Shown: piece by piece, positions 37,012-46,098 of the stretch | How positions within the stretch are numbered: the stretch's first letter is position 1 | How the letters are laid out: every line of letters starts with the position of its first letter | Program-made: the position numbers and the translations under genes | The notes under the pieces: generated by a model | The model's database searches: none | Seen by the model: only the letters and a program-made list of their open reading frames with translations | What the model was told of the DNA's origin: nothing | NCBI GenBank assembly: GCA_936908745.1 | Contig: CAKZFX010000015.1 | Coordinates: 248,001 to 312,000, forward strand | Reading direction: 5' to 3' | Length of the DNA: 64,000 bases | Source: an uncultured Chitinophagaceae bacterium | GTDB lineage: Bacteria; Bacteroidota; Bacteroidia; Chitinophagales; Chitinophagaceae

Positions 37012-37096
37012 CCGGGAGTCTTTAGTCGATAGTTGGGAGTAGGGCTTGCTAACTTTTAAAATCGTATTTTTGTAGAGTAGACTAAAGACTCCCGAC
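37011..37096. repeat. GACTCCC-type inverted repeat upstream of dnaX
   Basis: GCCGGGAGTCTTTAGTC (37,011-37,027) is an inverted repeat of 37,080-37,096 with 16 of 17 matches. The core between the arms is 52 bp and includes a further GGGAGT word and a promoter-like sequence. The right arm ends 10 bp before the dnaX ATG. It is the same family as 32,472-32,572. Confidence 0.75.
37046..37072 (+). promoter_or_regulatory. Candidate dnaX promoter inside the repeat core
   Basis: TTG (37,046-37,048), 16 bp, then TATTTTTG (37,065-37,072), an exact TAnnTTTG match. The spacing is shorter than the usual 19. Transcripts would start near the right repeat arm, placing that arm in the 5' leader. Confidence 0.45.
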
Positions 37097-37106
37097 TGGA
37101 TCTCGC

Positions 37107-38933
37107 ATGGAAAAATTTATCGTATCAGCAAGAAAATACCGTCCGCAACTGTTTAACACAGTTGTAGGACAAGCGCATATCACGACCACTTTAAAGAATG
37201 CCATTAAAAATGAGCAACTGGCGCATGCCTTTCTTTTTTGCGGGCCAAGAGGTGTGGGTAAAACAACCTGTGCGAGAATTTTAGCCAAAACGATCAACTG
37301 CGAAAACAAAACAAAAGACGGCGAGGCTTGTAATGAATGCCATTCCTGCGTTTCTTTCAACGAAGGCACATCACTGAATATACACGAACTCGATGCGGCG
37401 AGTAACAACTCGGTGGATGATATCCGCACACTGGTAGAACAGGTGCGTTTCGCTCCACAGGCCGGTAAATACAAAGTGTATATCATAGATGAGGTACACA
37501 TGCTCAGCTCTTCGGCTTTCAATGCTTTTTTGAAAACGCTGGAAGAACCGCCCTCCTATGCTATTTTTATTTTAGCTACAACGGAGAAACATAAGATCTT
37601 ACCAACCATCCTCAGCCGTTGCCAGATATTCGATTTCAAACGCATCACGTTGAACGATACGGTTGAGCACCTCGAAGAAATTGCCCAGAAAGAAGATATC
37701 AAAACGGACAAAGCCGCTTTACAGGTCATTGCGCAAAAAAGCGAAGGCTGTATGCGGGATGCGTTAAGTATCCTTGATAAGATCGTCAGTTTTACCAATG
37801 GGGAGTTGAATTATACCAATACGCTTGAACACCTGAACATTCTTGATGCTGATTACTATTTCAAGCTATTGGAATGTATGCAAACGCAGGACCTTTCCGG
37901 GGCCATGCTGTTATTTGACGATATCAACCGCAAAGGTTTTGAAGGCGATTTAGTATTGAATGGTTTTGCCGAATTTATCCGCAACCTGCTGGTCTGCAAA
38001 GACGAAAAAGTAGCCGGGCTGCTGGAAGTGGTGGAAGCTTTCAAAGACAAATATGTAGCTACTGCCCAAAAAACACCTGCAGCTTTACTCATCAGCGCTT
38101 TGAATATATTGAACGAAGCTGAAATCAATTATAAAGGCGCCCGCAACAAACGCCTGCACGTGGAGCTGGCATTGATCAAACTTTGCTACCTGCAACAAGC
38201 CTTACAAATAACCGCCGGAGACAATGGCGTAAGTAAAAAAAAAATAATTGAGTCAGCAAAACCAGTGGCATTTCGCCAGCTAAAGCCGGTTGAACTTAAA
38301 AACGGTACTGCTACTGTAAAAAAACAGGAAACGGTAATTGCTGCGGAACCTAAGCTGATCATTGAAACACCGAAACAACGGACAGCGGACAATCAGCAAT
38401 CGGCAACAGGCAATGGACAACCAGCAACAGGCAGTAAATTACAACCTGCAATTGGCAATTCGCAACAGCCAACAGGAGGCAGCAAGCTTTCTGCGTTGGA
38501 TAAAATCCGGAAGCAATACAAAGGCAATGGAGCCTCACAGCAGGAAAACCTGAACCAGCCCTTGCAGCAGGAATTATTGCAACAGGCATGGGCGGGTTAT
38601 ATTGAACAACTGAGACAGGAAAGAAGCCCGGCTGTTTCTCCTTTTGAACTGGCGATCCTTCGTATCAAAGACGAAAACAGTTTTGAAGCCGTAACGGCAA
38701 ACAATATTGAGCAAAAATTCATCGAACAGGAACGGAATAAACTCTTCCAGTTTTTGCAGGGCCAATTACAAAATAAATTCCTGCAATTCTCTGTAACCAT
38801 CGAAGAAAGGCCCGGCGACCGCCCGGTGATCGAAGTCCCGCTAAACTCCACGCAACAATTCCTGAAACTGGCCGAACAATACCCGCTGGTGAAGGAATTA
38901 AAAGACAGGCTGAAGCTGGACCTTGATTATTAA
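37107..38933 (+). CDS. dnaX: DNA polymerase III subunit gamma/tau
   Basis: Clamp-loader ATPase of the replisome. Residues 1-360 carry the AAA+ and collar domains: Walker A GPRGVGKT (46-53), a zinc-binding set of cysteines (65, 75, 78, 81), the DEVHMLS Walker B region, and LEEPPSYAIFILATTE with SRC as sensor 1. After a low-complexity linker encoded in part by a short-word repeat (about residues 426-457), a C-terminal tau-like domain of about 130 residues ends the protein at 608. No obvious frameshift site for a separate gamma product was found. The stop overlaps the convergent M48 gene. Confidence 0.97.
   Translation: MEKFIVSARKYRPQLFNTVVGQAHITTTLKNAIKNEQLAHAFLFCGPRGVGKTTCARILAKTINCENKTKDGEACNECHSCVSFNEGTSLNIHELDAASNNSVDDIRTLVEQVRFAPQAGKYKVYIIDEVHMLSSSAFNAFLKTLEEPPSYAIFILATTEKHKILPTILSRCQIFDFKRITLNDTVEHLEEIAQKEDIKTDKAALQVIAQKSEGCMRDALSILDKIVSFTNGELNYTNTLEHLNILDADYYFKLLECMQTQDLSGAMLLFDDINRKGFEGDLVLNGFAEFIRNLLVCKDEKVAGLLEVVEAFKDKYVATAQKTPAALLISALNILNEAEINYKGARNKRLHVELALIKLCYLQQALQITAGDNGVSKKKIIESAKPVAFRQLKPVELKNGTATVKKQETVIAAEPKLIIETPKQRTADNQQSATGNGQPATGSKLQPAIGNSQQPTGGSKLSALDKIRKQYKGNGASQQENLNQPLQQELLQQAWAGYIEQLRQERSPAVSPFELAILRIKDENSFEAVTANNIEQKFIEQERNKLFQFLQGQLQNKFLQFSVTIEERPGDRPVIEVPLNSTQQFLKLAEQYPLVKELKDRLKLDLDY
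38381..38478 (+). repeat. CAATCGGCAACAGGCAAT-type repeat inside dnaX
   Basis: About 98 bp of degenerate GGCAA(C/T)(A/T)GGCAAT words encode a Gln/Asn/Thr/Gly-rich linker with QSATGN, QPATGS and QPAIGNS units. Bases 38,397-38,414 are identical to queA 18,926-18,943 in the same frame. Confidence 0.7.
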
Positions 38934-41026
38934 TGAAGGTATTGTTCCTGCGTTTCCAGTATCGCTTTAAACCTGCCGAACATGAAATTGTTTATGGCAG
39001 ACCAACTTTCCCCACAGGTGTTATTCAGGTTGACTAATTCATTTTCAAAAAATGAATTGCCACTGAAATAAGAGTAATGACTATCTACATATGTATTTAC
39101 GGTCTTAGTTGTTTCCTCATCATTAGCAAAAGCGCCGGCCTCTCTCCACTCCCGTAACATTTTTTTAAATACCAGCTCATGATCGTTTTTTAAATCGTCA
39201 AAGATCACATTGACCTGCTCAACCGTGGTAACCTGTCCGTTAAAAATAGGCTGTAATAATTCCATCATGCTGTTAACTTGCTTTATAAATACATCAGCCT
39301 CTTTCCTCTTGATGAAATAATCACGGTAGGCCACTTTTAATTCCTGTAACGGAGCTTCCCCTTTTTGTTTTGCTTTCTGGTAAAAGAACTGGATAGCGGT
39401 TTTATCTGTATCAATCAATTGTTCCTGCATCGCTTTTATTTCCTGCTCCAGTTGCGCAATCACTGTTCCTGTGTCTTTCCGGTCGTACTTCACGCCATCA
39501 AAATCAAATGTTTTGGTAATGATGCGCTTTTCAGCAATGGCTTTAGCCACTTCGAGATCATTAGTAGCGGCTGCAATTCTTTTTGCGAGTGAAGCATTAT
39601 CAATAGAAAAAATTTCATCAAACTTCTTCTCCGTTGGTACTTCATTGGGTTGCTCTGCCGTTATATCAATCTGCCGGTTGTCGTAAAAGCCATTGTACAC
39701 AACAGGGTTAGAAAATGTCTTTAAATCGTCATGCAATTTTTCTTCAAACTCATTGTGGTCTATCGTAACTGTGTCGGCCGCTTTTTCAACGTTCTGATAT
39801 ACTTTCTGCGTCAGATCTGCTTCCAGTTGTTCACGGTTGCTGAATAATACCCATGCTGAGCCCTGCATTTCGTCTGCCACAATTTTCAACTGGTTCAAAT
39901 GCGCCTCCCTGTCTTCTGTTGTCGGGTGCGATGCCCATTGATCTTTGTAATTTATTCTTGCAAGATTATTTTCCTTTAAAAACTCATCGCTGACAACCGG
40001 TAAGCCCTGCTGTAAAGGAAGTTTAAAATCATTGGCCAATTGCAGTAATACAGCATACTGATTTTTATAAATATTGCCGCTGATCTTTTTTTGCCTGTAT
40101 AACTCATCGCACTTTTGCAATGCAATTGTATAACCGCTGTTAGCCAGTTCTACCCTGCGCAATGCCGTGACAAGGCTTTTGCTGCCGCTGACACTGGCCG
40201 CCACCGCATCTGCATGAAACTCCATTTCTCTCGACAGCCGCATATAATTTTTATTGATCAGGCCATACATTTTTCCCAATATCCATTGTATGCCCTGTGC
40301 GATCTTTATGGTAATGCCGGTAAAAATGGCAAAGATCCCGTCAATATTTGCCCAGCTTTGCAAAAAATCTGCATAACTGCGGTTTTCAAATAACATATTA
40401 TGTATGATCTTATTTACATTATACACAAAGCTGCCCAGCTTCATACTTCGCTGGGAGAAATGACCAAACTCGTGTGCCATGACGGCTTTAAATTCACTTA
40501 CATTCAATGCATTTACCAATCCCAATCCTATTTGCAGGTTCTTTTTAACCGGTAAAAACATACTCCAGAAGCTGGAATCATAAAATACGCAGGCATTCAC
40601 ATCCGCAGACAAATAAATCCGTTTGGGAAACTTCGTTTGTGTGTCTTTTGCCAATTGCCTGATAAATGCAAACAACACAGGCTGCTGTTCCTCCGTCACT
40701 TCTATTATCCCTGAACGGTCATAACGGGCTACTGCAAACAAAAACTTTATAAGAAAAACAAAAACCATCACACCCACACTGATAAGTCCAAGGCCTGCGG
40801 CAATAGTGATTAGTTTAGGAAGATTAATAATAAGTTGAATACCACCATAAAAACATCCGATTGCCAGCGCAATAGAAAGCAGGAATAAAATAAGATACAC
40901 AATGAAAAAGAATATCACCGATCCCATCACACCCGAAACCTGCTTACGGAAAGCGGGTGAGGGCTGAATAACAGAATCAGGAACATTCAACGGGTTTGCG
41001 GGATAGGGGAAGCTGTTAGTTGCCAT
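38930..41026 (-). CDS. M48 family membrane zinc metalloprotease
   Basis: A 698-residue integral membrane protease. Two membrane segments (about 32-66 and 72-98) come before the active site HEFGH (His185, Glu186, His189); the third zinc ligand is probably in REMEFHADAVAA, about 80 residues on. A long C-terminal region of over 400 residues is soluble and partly coiled (NDLEVAKAIAEKRI, VIAQLEQEIKAMQEQLI) and I do not recognise it. M48 enzymes with such architecture are thought to act in membrane protein quality control, but the substrate here is unknown. It is convergent with dnaX and divergent from the E2 gene. Confidence 0.9.
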   Translation of the reverse strand: MATNSFPYPANPLNVPDSVIQPSPAFRKQVSGVMGSVIFFFIVYLILFLLSIALAIGCFYGGIQLIINLPKLITIAAGLGLISVGVMVFVFLIKFLFAVARYDRSGIIEVTEEQQPVLFAFIRQLAKDTQTKFPKRIYLSADVNACVFYDSSFWSMFLPVKKNLQIGLGLVNALNVSEFKAVMAHEFGHFSQRSMKLGSFVYNVNKIIHNMLFENRSYADFLQSWANIDGIFAIFTGITIKIAQGIQWILGKMYGLINKNYMRLSREMEFHADAVAASVSGSKSLVTALRRVELANSGYTIALQKCDELYRQKKISGNIYKNQYAVLLQLANDFKLPLQQGLPVVSDEFLKENNLARINYKDQWASHPTTEDREAHLNQLKIVADEMQGSAWVLFSNREQLEADLTQKVYQNVEKAADTVTIDHNEFEEKLHDDLKTFSNPVVYNGFYDNRQIDITAEQPNEVPTEKKFDEIFSIDNASLAKRIAAATNDLEVAKAIAEKRIITKTFDFDGVKYDRKDTGTVIAQLEQEIKAMQEQLIDTDKTAIQFFYQKAKQKGEAPLQELKVAYRDYFIKRKEADVFIKQVNSMMELLQPIFNGQVTTVEQVNVIFDDLKNDHELVFKKMLREWREAGAFANDEETTKTVNTYVDSHYSYFSGNSFFENELVNLNNTCGESWSAINNFMFGRFKAILETQEQYLH

Positions 41027-41166
41027 AATCAGAGCAGTTCGTTTTAGCCCTCAAAATAAGTAAATCAGGCTGATCAGAAAAGAAGCCATACAGGCCCTTA
41101 ACCAGCGTCTTTCCAAAGCGGGGAATTGGTCATTTTACCTTAATTTCGGCGAAAATTTAAAGGCAA

Positions 41167-42891
41167 ATGGCTGAAGTGATCTTAATGCCCCGTTTGAGCG
41201 ACACGATGGAAGCGGGTGTTATTGCTGCATGGCACAAAAAAATCGGTGATTCTGTAAAAAAAGGCGAATTGCTGGCTGAGGTGGAAACCGATAAAGCCAC
41301 CATGGAACTGGAAAGCTATAAAGACGGTACGCTATTACATATCGGAACGGAAAAAGGCGGCAAACTGCAGGTAAATGACCTGCTGGCCATCATCGGCAAC
41401 CCCGGTGAAGATATTTCTGCCCTTGTAAAACAACACGCCGGTGGCGGAGCGAGTACTGAGTCGGGAGTCAAAAGTCAGGAGTCAAAGGTCGAGAACCAGG
41501 AGCCGAAAGCAGAAAGCAAAGAGCCAGCTAAGGAACAACCCGAAGCAAAAGAACAGAAAAAAGAAAGCACTCTTGATGTTTCCAAAATGGACGAAGTGGT
41601 ATTGATGCCACGCCTGAGCGATACAATGGAAGCCGGTGTAATTGCCGCATGGCATAAAAACATTGGCGACCCGGTAAAAAAAGGTGAATTGCTGGCCGAA
41701 ATCGAAACCGATAAAGCCACTATGGAACTGGAAAGCTACAAAAACGGTACTCTCCTGTATATCGGTGCACAAAAAGGCGAAAAAATTGTGGTGAACGACC
41801 TGCTTTGCATCATCGGCGAACAAGGCAAAGTGGATGTGGATGCAATCGTAGCAGCGGTGAAAGGCGGCGGAGCTCCGGCTAAGGAGTCAGGAGGCGAGAG
41901 CCATGGGTCGGGAGCGGAAAAACAAGAGTCGAAAGCCGAGAGTCAAGAGTCAAAACAACAAGCTGCTTCATCTACTGAAAACGGAAGAGTAAAAGCATCT
42001 CCGTTGGCCAAGAAAATGGCAAAAGATAAAGGTGTTGATCTTTCACAAATCAGCGGCAGTGGCGACGGTGGCCGTATCGTAAAAGCGGATATTGACAACT
42101 ATACGCCTGCTGCACAACAAGCAGCTTCACAACCTGCCGCTAAAGCCGACAAACCTGCTGAACAAAAAGCAGCAGCGCCGGTTCCTGTATTTGCACCGGT
42201 AAGCGGCGAAGAAGGTTATACAGACATTCCAAACTCACAAATACGCAATGTAATTGCCAAGCGTTTGGCTGAAAGCAAATTTGCAGCGCCGCATTTCTAC
42301 CTGACGATGGAAATCAACATGGACAATGCCATGGCTGCACGTACACAGTTGAATGAACTGTCGCCTGTTAAGATCAGCTTTAACGACCTTACGATAAAAG
42401 CAGTAGCGCATGCACTGCGTCAGCACCCGGCTATCAACTCATCATGGATGGGTGATAAAATCCGCCGTCACCATCATATCCATATCGGTGTGGCTGTAGC
42501 TATCGAAGATGGACTGATCGTTCCGGTGATCCGTTTTGCTGACCAAAAACCTTTGTCGCATATCGCCGCAGAAGTAAAAGACCTCGCAGGCAAAGCAAAA
42601 AACAAAAAACTGCAACCCAACGAATTTACCGGCAACACGTTTACTATCTCTAACCTCGGTATGATGGATATCGAAGAATTTACTGCCATCATCAATCCTC
42701 CGGACAGTTGTATCCTGGCTGTAGGCAGGATCAAAGAAGTGGTGGTGAAAAAAGGCGATGGCTTTGGCGTAAGCAATGTGATGAAGGTAACATTGAGTTG
42801 CGATCACCGCAGCGTGGATGGCGCAACAGGCGCTGCCTTCCTGCAAACGTTTAAAAAATTCATGGAAAGCCCGGTTACCATGCTTGTATAA
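41167..42891 (+). CDS. Pyruvate dehydrogenase complex E2, dihydrolipoamide acetyltransferase
   Basis: Acetyl-transferring core of a 2-oxoacid dehydrogenase complex. Two lipoyl domains (about 1-80 and 141-220) each carry the lipoylation motif ETDKATME; they are nearly identical, pointing to recent duplication or conversion. The peripheral-subunit-binding domain (ASPLAKKMAKDKGVDLSQISGSG) is at about 275-310 and the catalytic domain ends with DHRSVDGATGAAFL (catalytic His near 546). Both linkers are unusual: instead of Ala/Pro they are Glu/Ser/Lys-rich and encoded by GAGTC-type short-word repeats. E1 and E3 genes are not adjacent. The acetyl (pyruvate) specificity is the likeliest reading. Confidence 0.93.
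   Translation: MAEVILMPRLSDTMEAGVIAAWHKKIGDSVKKGELLAEVETDKATMELESYKDGTLLHIGTEKGGKLQVNDLLAIIGNPGEDISALVKQHAGGGASTESGVKSQESKVENQEPKAESKEPAKEQPEAKEQKKESTLDVSKMDEVVLMPRLSDTMEAGVIAAWHKNIGDPVKKGELLAEIETDKATMELESYKNGTLLYIGAQKGEKIVVNDLLCIIGEQGKVDVDAIVAAVKGGGAPAKESGGESHGSGAEKQESKAESQESKQQAASSTENGRVKASPLAKKMAKDKGVDLSQISGSGDGGRIVKADIDNYTPAAQQAASQPAAKADKPAEQKAAAPVPVFAPVSGEEGYTDIPNSQIRNVIAKRLAESKFAAPHFYLTMEINMDNAMAARTQLNELSPVKISFNDLTIKAVAHALRQHPAINSSWMGDKIRRHHHIHIGVAVAIEDGLIVPVIRFADQKPLSHIAAEVKDLAGKAKNKKLQPNEFTGNTFTISNLGMMDIEEFTAIINPPDSCILAVGRIKEVVVKKGDGFGVSNVMKVTLSCDHRSVDGATGAAFLQTFKKFMESPVTMLV
41458..41530 (+). repeat. GGGAGTC-type repeat encoding the first E2 linker
   Basis: AGTCGGGAGTC at 41,459-41,469 is identical to the arm end at 32,473-32,483; GTCAGGAGTCAAAGGTCGAG continues the pattern. 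In frame it gives an ES/KSQES/KVENQEP linker. A second such array lies at 41,884-41,955 in the other linker. Confidence 0.7.
41884..41955 (+). repeat. GGAGTC-type repeat encoding the second E2 linker
   Basis: Words GGAGTCAGG, GGGTCGGGAGCG, CAAGAGTCGAAAGCCGAGAGTCAAGAGTC give the linker units KESGGES, GSGAEKQES and KAESQESK, the same word family as the first linker and the GACTCCC spacer elements. Confidence 0.65.
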
Positions 42892-42918
42892 GCTATAAGT
42901 TTTTCTTTTCATATTATC

Positions 42919-42955
42919 CAAAGCCACTGTGATGATCACAGTGGCTTTGTCTTTT
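42919..42955 (+). terminator. Rho-independent terminator after the E2 gene
   Basis: A perfect 14-bp stem (CAAAGCCACTGTGA at 42,919-42,932 with 42,936-42,949) and a TGA loop, followed by TCTTTTAAT. Confidence 0.85.
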
Positions 42956-42999
42956 AATCCCTGTCTCCTGTGAGTTAGTACTTAAATACTTATATTAGC

Positions 43000-43311
43000 A
43001 TGCTACCGCCCCACCTGTTTGTAACTGCATCTGTTATTATTGCAAAAAAATCAGGCCTTTTGGAAGAACAACGTAATAAACAATCTGATTTCTGGCTCAT
43101 ACTTTTCACTGTCACCAGCGTTTCCTTCCTGCTATTCAGTTTCTTTATAAAATTGATTGGCGGGAAAGACGGTTCTCTTTTCCGTAAGATCGGTTTAGTT
43201 GCATTGGCCCTCGCATTTTTAGCCCTTTTGAACCATTTGCAAAAAAGGGCTTTGTCGAAGAAGAAAAGCCAGCACGAACAGCAGGATGACAGTTCCTTTT
43301 TTGACGAATAA
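43000..43311 (+). CDS. Small membrane protein of unknown function
   Basis: A 103-residue open frame with two hydrophobic segments (about 30-53 and 60-82) and a Lys/Gln/Asp-rich C-terminal tail. Codon use resembles the neighbouring genes and the gene starts just after a terminator, with TATATTAG close ahead of the ATG. No family recognised. A longer frame on the opposite strand (42,990-43,379) has an unnatural Cys/Phe/Lys mix and is judged a shadow. Confidence 0.55.
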   Translation: MLPPHLFVTASVIIAKKSGLLEEQRNKQSDFWLILFTVTSVSFLLFSFFIKLIGGKDGSLFRKIGLVALALAFLALLNHLQKRALSKKKSQHEQQDDSSFFDE

Positions 43312-43391
43312 AAATAATATCCTGAAGCCGCATTAACCCGCTCCCAAGATTTCCCGGATTTCTTATTTTCGGCTACCAAATATTGCTGCTT

Positions 43392-43985
43392 ATGATGCTG
43401 TTAGACATTTCGGCCTGGTGGCAGGCATTGACCTCGCTGGAAAAAATTTTCTGGGTGATCGCCCTGTTATTTTCCGTGCTGTTCTTAATTCAACTGGTGC
43501 TTTCCTTTACCGGCGGCGATACAGATGATGTAATCGGCGACGCTGACAGCTATGTCGGTGGCGATGATGGTATCGGTCACCAGTTTTTCACTATTAAAAA
43601 TCTCATTGCCTTCTTTACCATTTTCGGATGGACAGGCATCGCCTGTATCAAAGGCGGAATGAGCACCGGCGCTATTATCGGTATCTCCCTGGCCGCCGGT
43701 TCAGTTGTTGTGCTGATCATGGCCTTTTTGTTTAAAAGCATGAGCAAGCTGAAACAAAGCGGCACATTACAGTTAAAAAATGCCGTAAACCTTATTGCCG
43801 AAACCTATTTATTCATCCCTGCCAAAAGAGGCGGCTTTGGCAAAGTACATATTAAAGTACAAGGCTCTTTGCACGAACTGCAGGCGATAACTGACGACGA
43901 AGAACAAATCGCCACTGGCAAACTGGTAAAAGTAAAAGCTGTGATCAATGACAGCGTATTAATAGTCACATCCGATCTTTCTTAA
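43392..43985 (+). CDS. NfeD-like (OB-fold) membrane protein
   Basis: A 197-residue protein with membrane helices at about 12-38, 66-84 and 91-113 and a C-terminal beta-rich domain (KRGGFGKVHIKVQGSLHELQAI...VKVKAVINDSVLIV) that fits the OB-fold of NfeD/YuaF-type proteins. The start could be the TTG at 43,383 or either of two ATGs; I take 43,392. It sits 17 bp before a flotillin gene, and NfeD-like partners of flotillins (the YuaF/FloT pair of Bacillus) are the known pattern for membrane microdomain assembly. Confidence 0.85.
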   Translation: MMLLDISAWWQALTSLEKIFWVIALLFSVLFLIQLVLSFTGGDTDDVIGDADSYVGGDDGIGHQFFTIKNLIAFFTIFGWTGIACIKGGMSTGAIIGISLAAGSVVVLIMAFLFKSMSKLKQSGTLQLKNAVNLIAETYLFIPAKRGGFGKVHIKVQGSLHELQAITDDEEQIATGKLVKVKAVINDSVLIVTSDLS

Positions 43986-44002
43986 CAACTTAACCTTAAC
44001 TG

Positions 44003-45532
44003 ATGGCTGAAAATTTATTGTTAGTAATCGCCGCGGCGATACTTTTCTTCTTTATTCTTGTTTACTCCATGTTTCGCCGGTACAAACGTTGCCCGTCGGA
44101 CCGGATTCTTGTTGTATACGGTAAAGTGGGAAAAGGCTCGGAAGGTTCGCAAACGGCTAAATGTATTCATGGTGGCGCGGCTTTTATCTGGCCTATCATA
44201 CAAGACTACTCCTTTCTCGACCTTACGCCGATCTCTATCGAGGTAAACCTGACAAGCGCATTGAGTAAACAAAATATCCGTGTGGACGTTCCTTCCCGTT
44301 TCACCGTTGGTATTTCCACAGAGCCCAACGTAATGCAAAACGCAGCAGAACGTTTACTGGGTATGCAGCGTCCTGCCGTTCATGACCTGGCAAAAGATAT
44401 TATCCTCGGCCAGATGCGTCTTGTAGTGGCCATGATGGACATCGAAGAGATCAACAACAACCGTGATAAATTCCTGGCAAACATTGCCGGTAACGTGGAA
44501 GCAGAGTTGAACAAGATCGGTTTGAAAATGATCAACGTAAACGTAACCGATATTAAAGACGAAAGCGGTTACATTGACGCATTGGGTAAAGAAGCAGCGG
44601 CCAAAGCGATCAACGAAGCAAAGATCCGTGTGGCTGAACAGGAACGTACGGGAGATATCGGTAAAACAACCGCGGAAAAAGAAAGAGATATTAAAGTAGC
44701 CGAAACGCAAAGAGATAGGGACATAAACGTGGCCCTTGCTGTAAAAGAAAAAGAAATCCAGATCGCCGGCGCCAACCGTGATGAAAACATCGGTAAGGCT
44801 GAAGCAGAAAGAGATACCCGTGTAAAAATGGCCGAAGCAAATGCGATCGCGGTGCAAGGTGAGAACTTATCAAAAATCGAAATTGCCAACTCCGATGCCA
44901 CAAGAAGGGAAAGAGAAGCAGAAGCCTTGAAAAAAGCAATGGCTGCTGAAAAAATACAGGCCGCCAAAGCATTGGAAGAAGCCTATCTCGCAGAGAAAAA
45001 AGCGGAAGAAGCCCGTGCGGAAAGAGATCGTGCCACACAAAACGCAACGATCGTTGTGGCCGCAGATATTCAAAAACAAAAACTCATTATTGAAGCGCAG
45101 GCATCTGCTGAACAACTAAGAGAAAAAGCAAAGGGTGAAGCGGATGCCATCTTTGCCAAACTGGAAGCGGAAGCAAGAGGTATGTATGAAATCCTCACCA
45201 AGCAAGCGGAAGGTTTGGAGCGGATCGTAAAATCAGCCGGTAATGATCCAAAAGATGCGGTGTTGTTACTGATCGCTGACAAACTGCCTGAACTGGTAAA
45301 ACTGCAAACAGAAGCGATTAAAAACATCAAGATCGATAAAGTAACCGTTTGGGATGGCGGACAAGGCACCAACGGCAATGGCTCCACGGCCAACTTTATG
45401 AGCGGCTTATATAAATCAGTACCGCCGCTGAAAGATATTTTTGATATGGCAGGAATGGAATTGCCCAACTATCTCGGCAAGAAAAAAGACGATGCCGTAG
45501 ATGCGGAAGCGGAAGAAGTGAAAAAGAAATAA
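44003..45532 (+). CDS. Flotillin family protein
   Basis: A 509-residue membrane scaffold protein. One N-terminal hairpin or membrane segment (6-24) is followed by the SPFH domain (about 30-200; ILVVYGKVGKG, VDVPSRFTVGI) and a long alpha-helical coiled-coil with repeats of Ala/Glu/Lys (about 200-400; many AEKERD, KVAETQRDRD units). The C-terminal tail is acidic. Flotillins oligomerise at the inner membrane and organise lipid domains. With the NfeD-like gene just upstream it forms a two-gene operon closed by a strong hairpin. Confidence 0.93.
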   Translation: MAENLLLVIAAAILFFFILVYSMFRRYKRCPSDRILVVYGKVGKGSEGSQTAKCIHGGAAFIWPIIQDYSFLDLTPISIEVNLTSALSKQNIRVDVPSRFTVGISTEPNVMQNAAERLLGMQRPAVHDLAKDIILGQMRLVVAMMDIEEINNNRDKFLANIAGNVEAELNKIGLKMINVNVTDIKDESGYIDALGKEAAAKAINEAKIRVAEQERTGDIGKTTAEKERDIKVAETQRDRDINVALAVKEKEIQIAGANRDENIGKAEAERDTRVKMAEANAIAVQGENLSKIEIANSDATRREREAEALKKAMAAEKIQAAKALEEAYLAEKKAEEARAERDRATQNATIVVAADIQKQKLIIEAQASAEQLREKAKGEADAIFAKLEAEARGMYEILTKQAEGLERIVKSAGNDPKDAVLLLIADKLPELVKLQTEAIKNIKIDKVTVWDGGQGTNGNGSTANFMSGLYKSVPPLKDIFDMAGMELPNYLGKKKDDAVDAEAEEVKKK

Positions 45533-45545
45533 CAGATTTTATTTG

Positions 45546-45590
45546 AAATACAAAGAGGCGACCCGGGCAATGGGTTGTCTCTTTGTATTT
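45546..45590. terminator. Long hairpin between convergent flotillin and small secreted protein genes
   Basis: Arms 45,546-45,564 and 45,572-45,590 pair over 19 bp with 17 Watson-Crick matches and a seven-base loop. It lies 12 bp from each of the two convergent stop codons, so it probably ends both transcripts, though neither side has a long T tract. Confidence 0.65.
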
Positions 45591-45602
45591 AGCAGCAGAT
45601 GA

Positions 45603-45992
45603 CTAATCTTCCACACAGTACAATTCTGTCGATAATAATCCGTCTAATGTAACATTTCCGCTAGGGGAATTAATAACCAGGTTGTTTGCATAATAATTGC
45701 CGCCTGAATAATAAATACTACCACTTTGGTAGGTTTCACCGGAGTACTTAATGCAAGGCCAAACACTCTGATCCTCAAAATCGTAGGCATAAATAGTTCC
45801 TACATTCTTTTCGACTGTTACAATAACAGTCACCTGTGTAGAAGTGCCGGAAAGAGTGGCCAACTTACCCACCCACCAGTTTACTACAGGTTTTTCAGGG
45901 TTCTTCTCTTTTGCTCCTTTACCAGCTGTCAATGTTGTGAAGCCAAAAGAGATGGCTGCCAGCAGCAAAGCTGCGATTACAATCTTTTTCAT
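45603..45992 (-). CDS. Small secreted protein of unknown function
   Basis: A 129-residue protein with a clear signal peptide (MKKIVIAALLLAAISFGFTTLTAG) and a mature domain of about 100 residues rich in Tyr, Val, Thr and Ser with alternating hydrophobic residues, so probably beta-structured. Two cysteines (in WPCIKY and ELYCVED) could form a disulfide. No family recognised. It is convergent with the flotillin gene and divergent from the GbsR-type regulator. Confidence 0.7.
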   Translation of the reverse strand: MKKIVIAALLLAAISFGFTTLTAGKGAKEKNPEKPVVNWWVGKLATLSGTSTQVTVIVTVEKNVGTIYAYDFEDQSVWPCIKYSGETYQSGSIYYSGGNYYANNLVINSPSGNVTLDGLLSTELYCVED

Positions 45993-46098
45993 TTGTGAAG
46001 GTTTTAATGGTGAAGAATACCTCTAATTAAAAAAATTTATTTCGCAGGGTTTGCATTTTCAGTTTTGAATAAACACTTAGATAAAGAGGAAAAATCGC

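Noticed and set aside
38381..38478. CRISPR-like or tandem-repeat array in dnaX
   Set aside because: The units are degenerate, lack constant repeats with unique spacers and are read in frame as a linker.
38381..38520. Programmed frameshift site for a short DnaX (gamma) product
   Set aside because: I did not find an A AAA AAG-type slippery site with a following stem in the region; runs of A near 38,239 are not followed by a clear hairpin and early stop.
42990..43379. 129-codon open frame on the minus strand
   Set aside because: Antisense to the small membrane protein gene, with Cys/Phe/Lys-rich composition unlike a real protein; the plus frame has normal codon use and two clean membrane helices.
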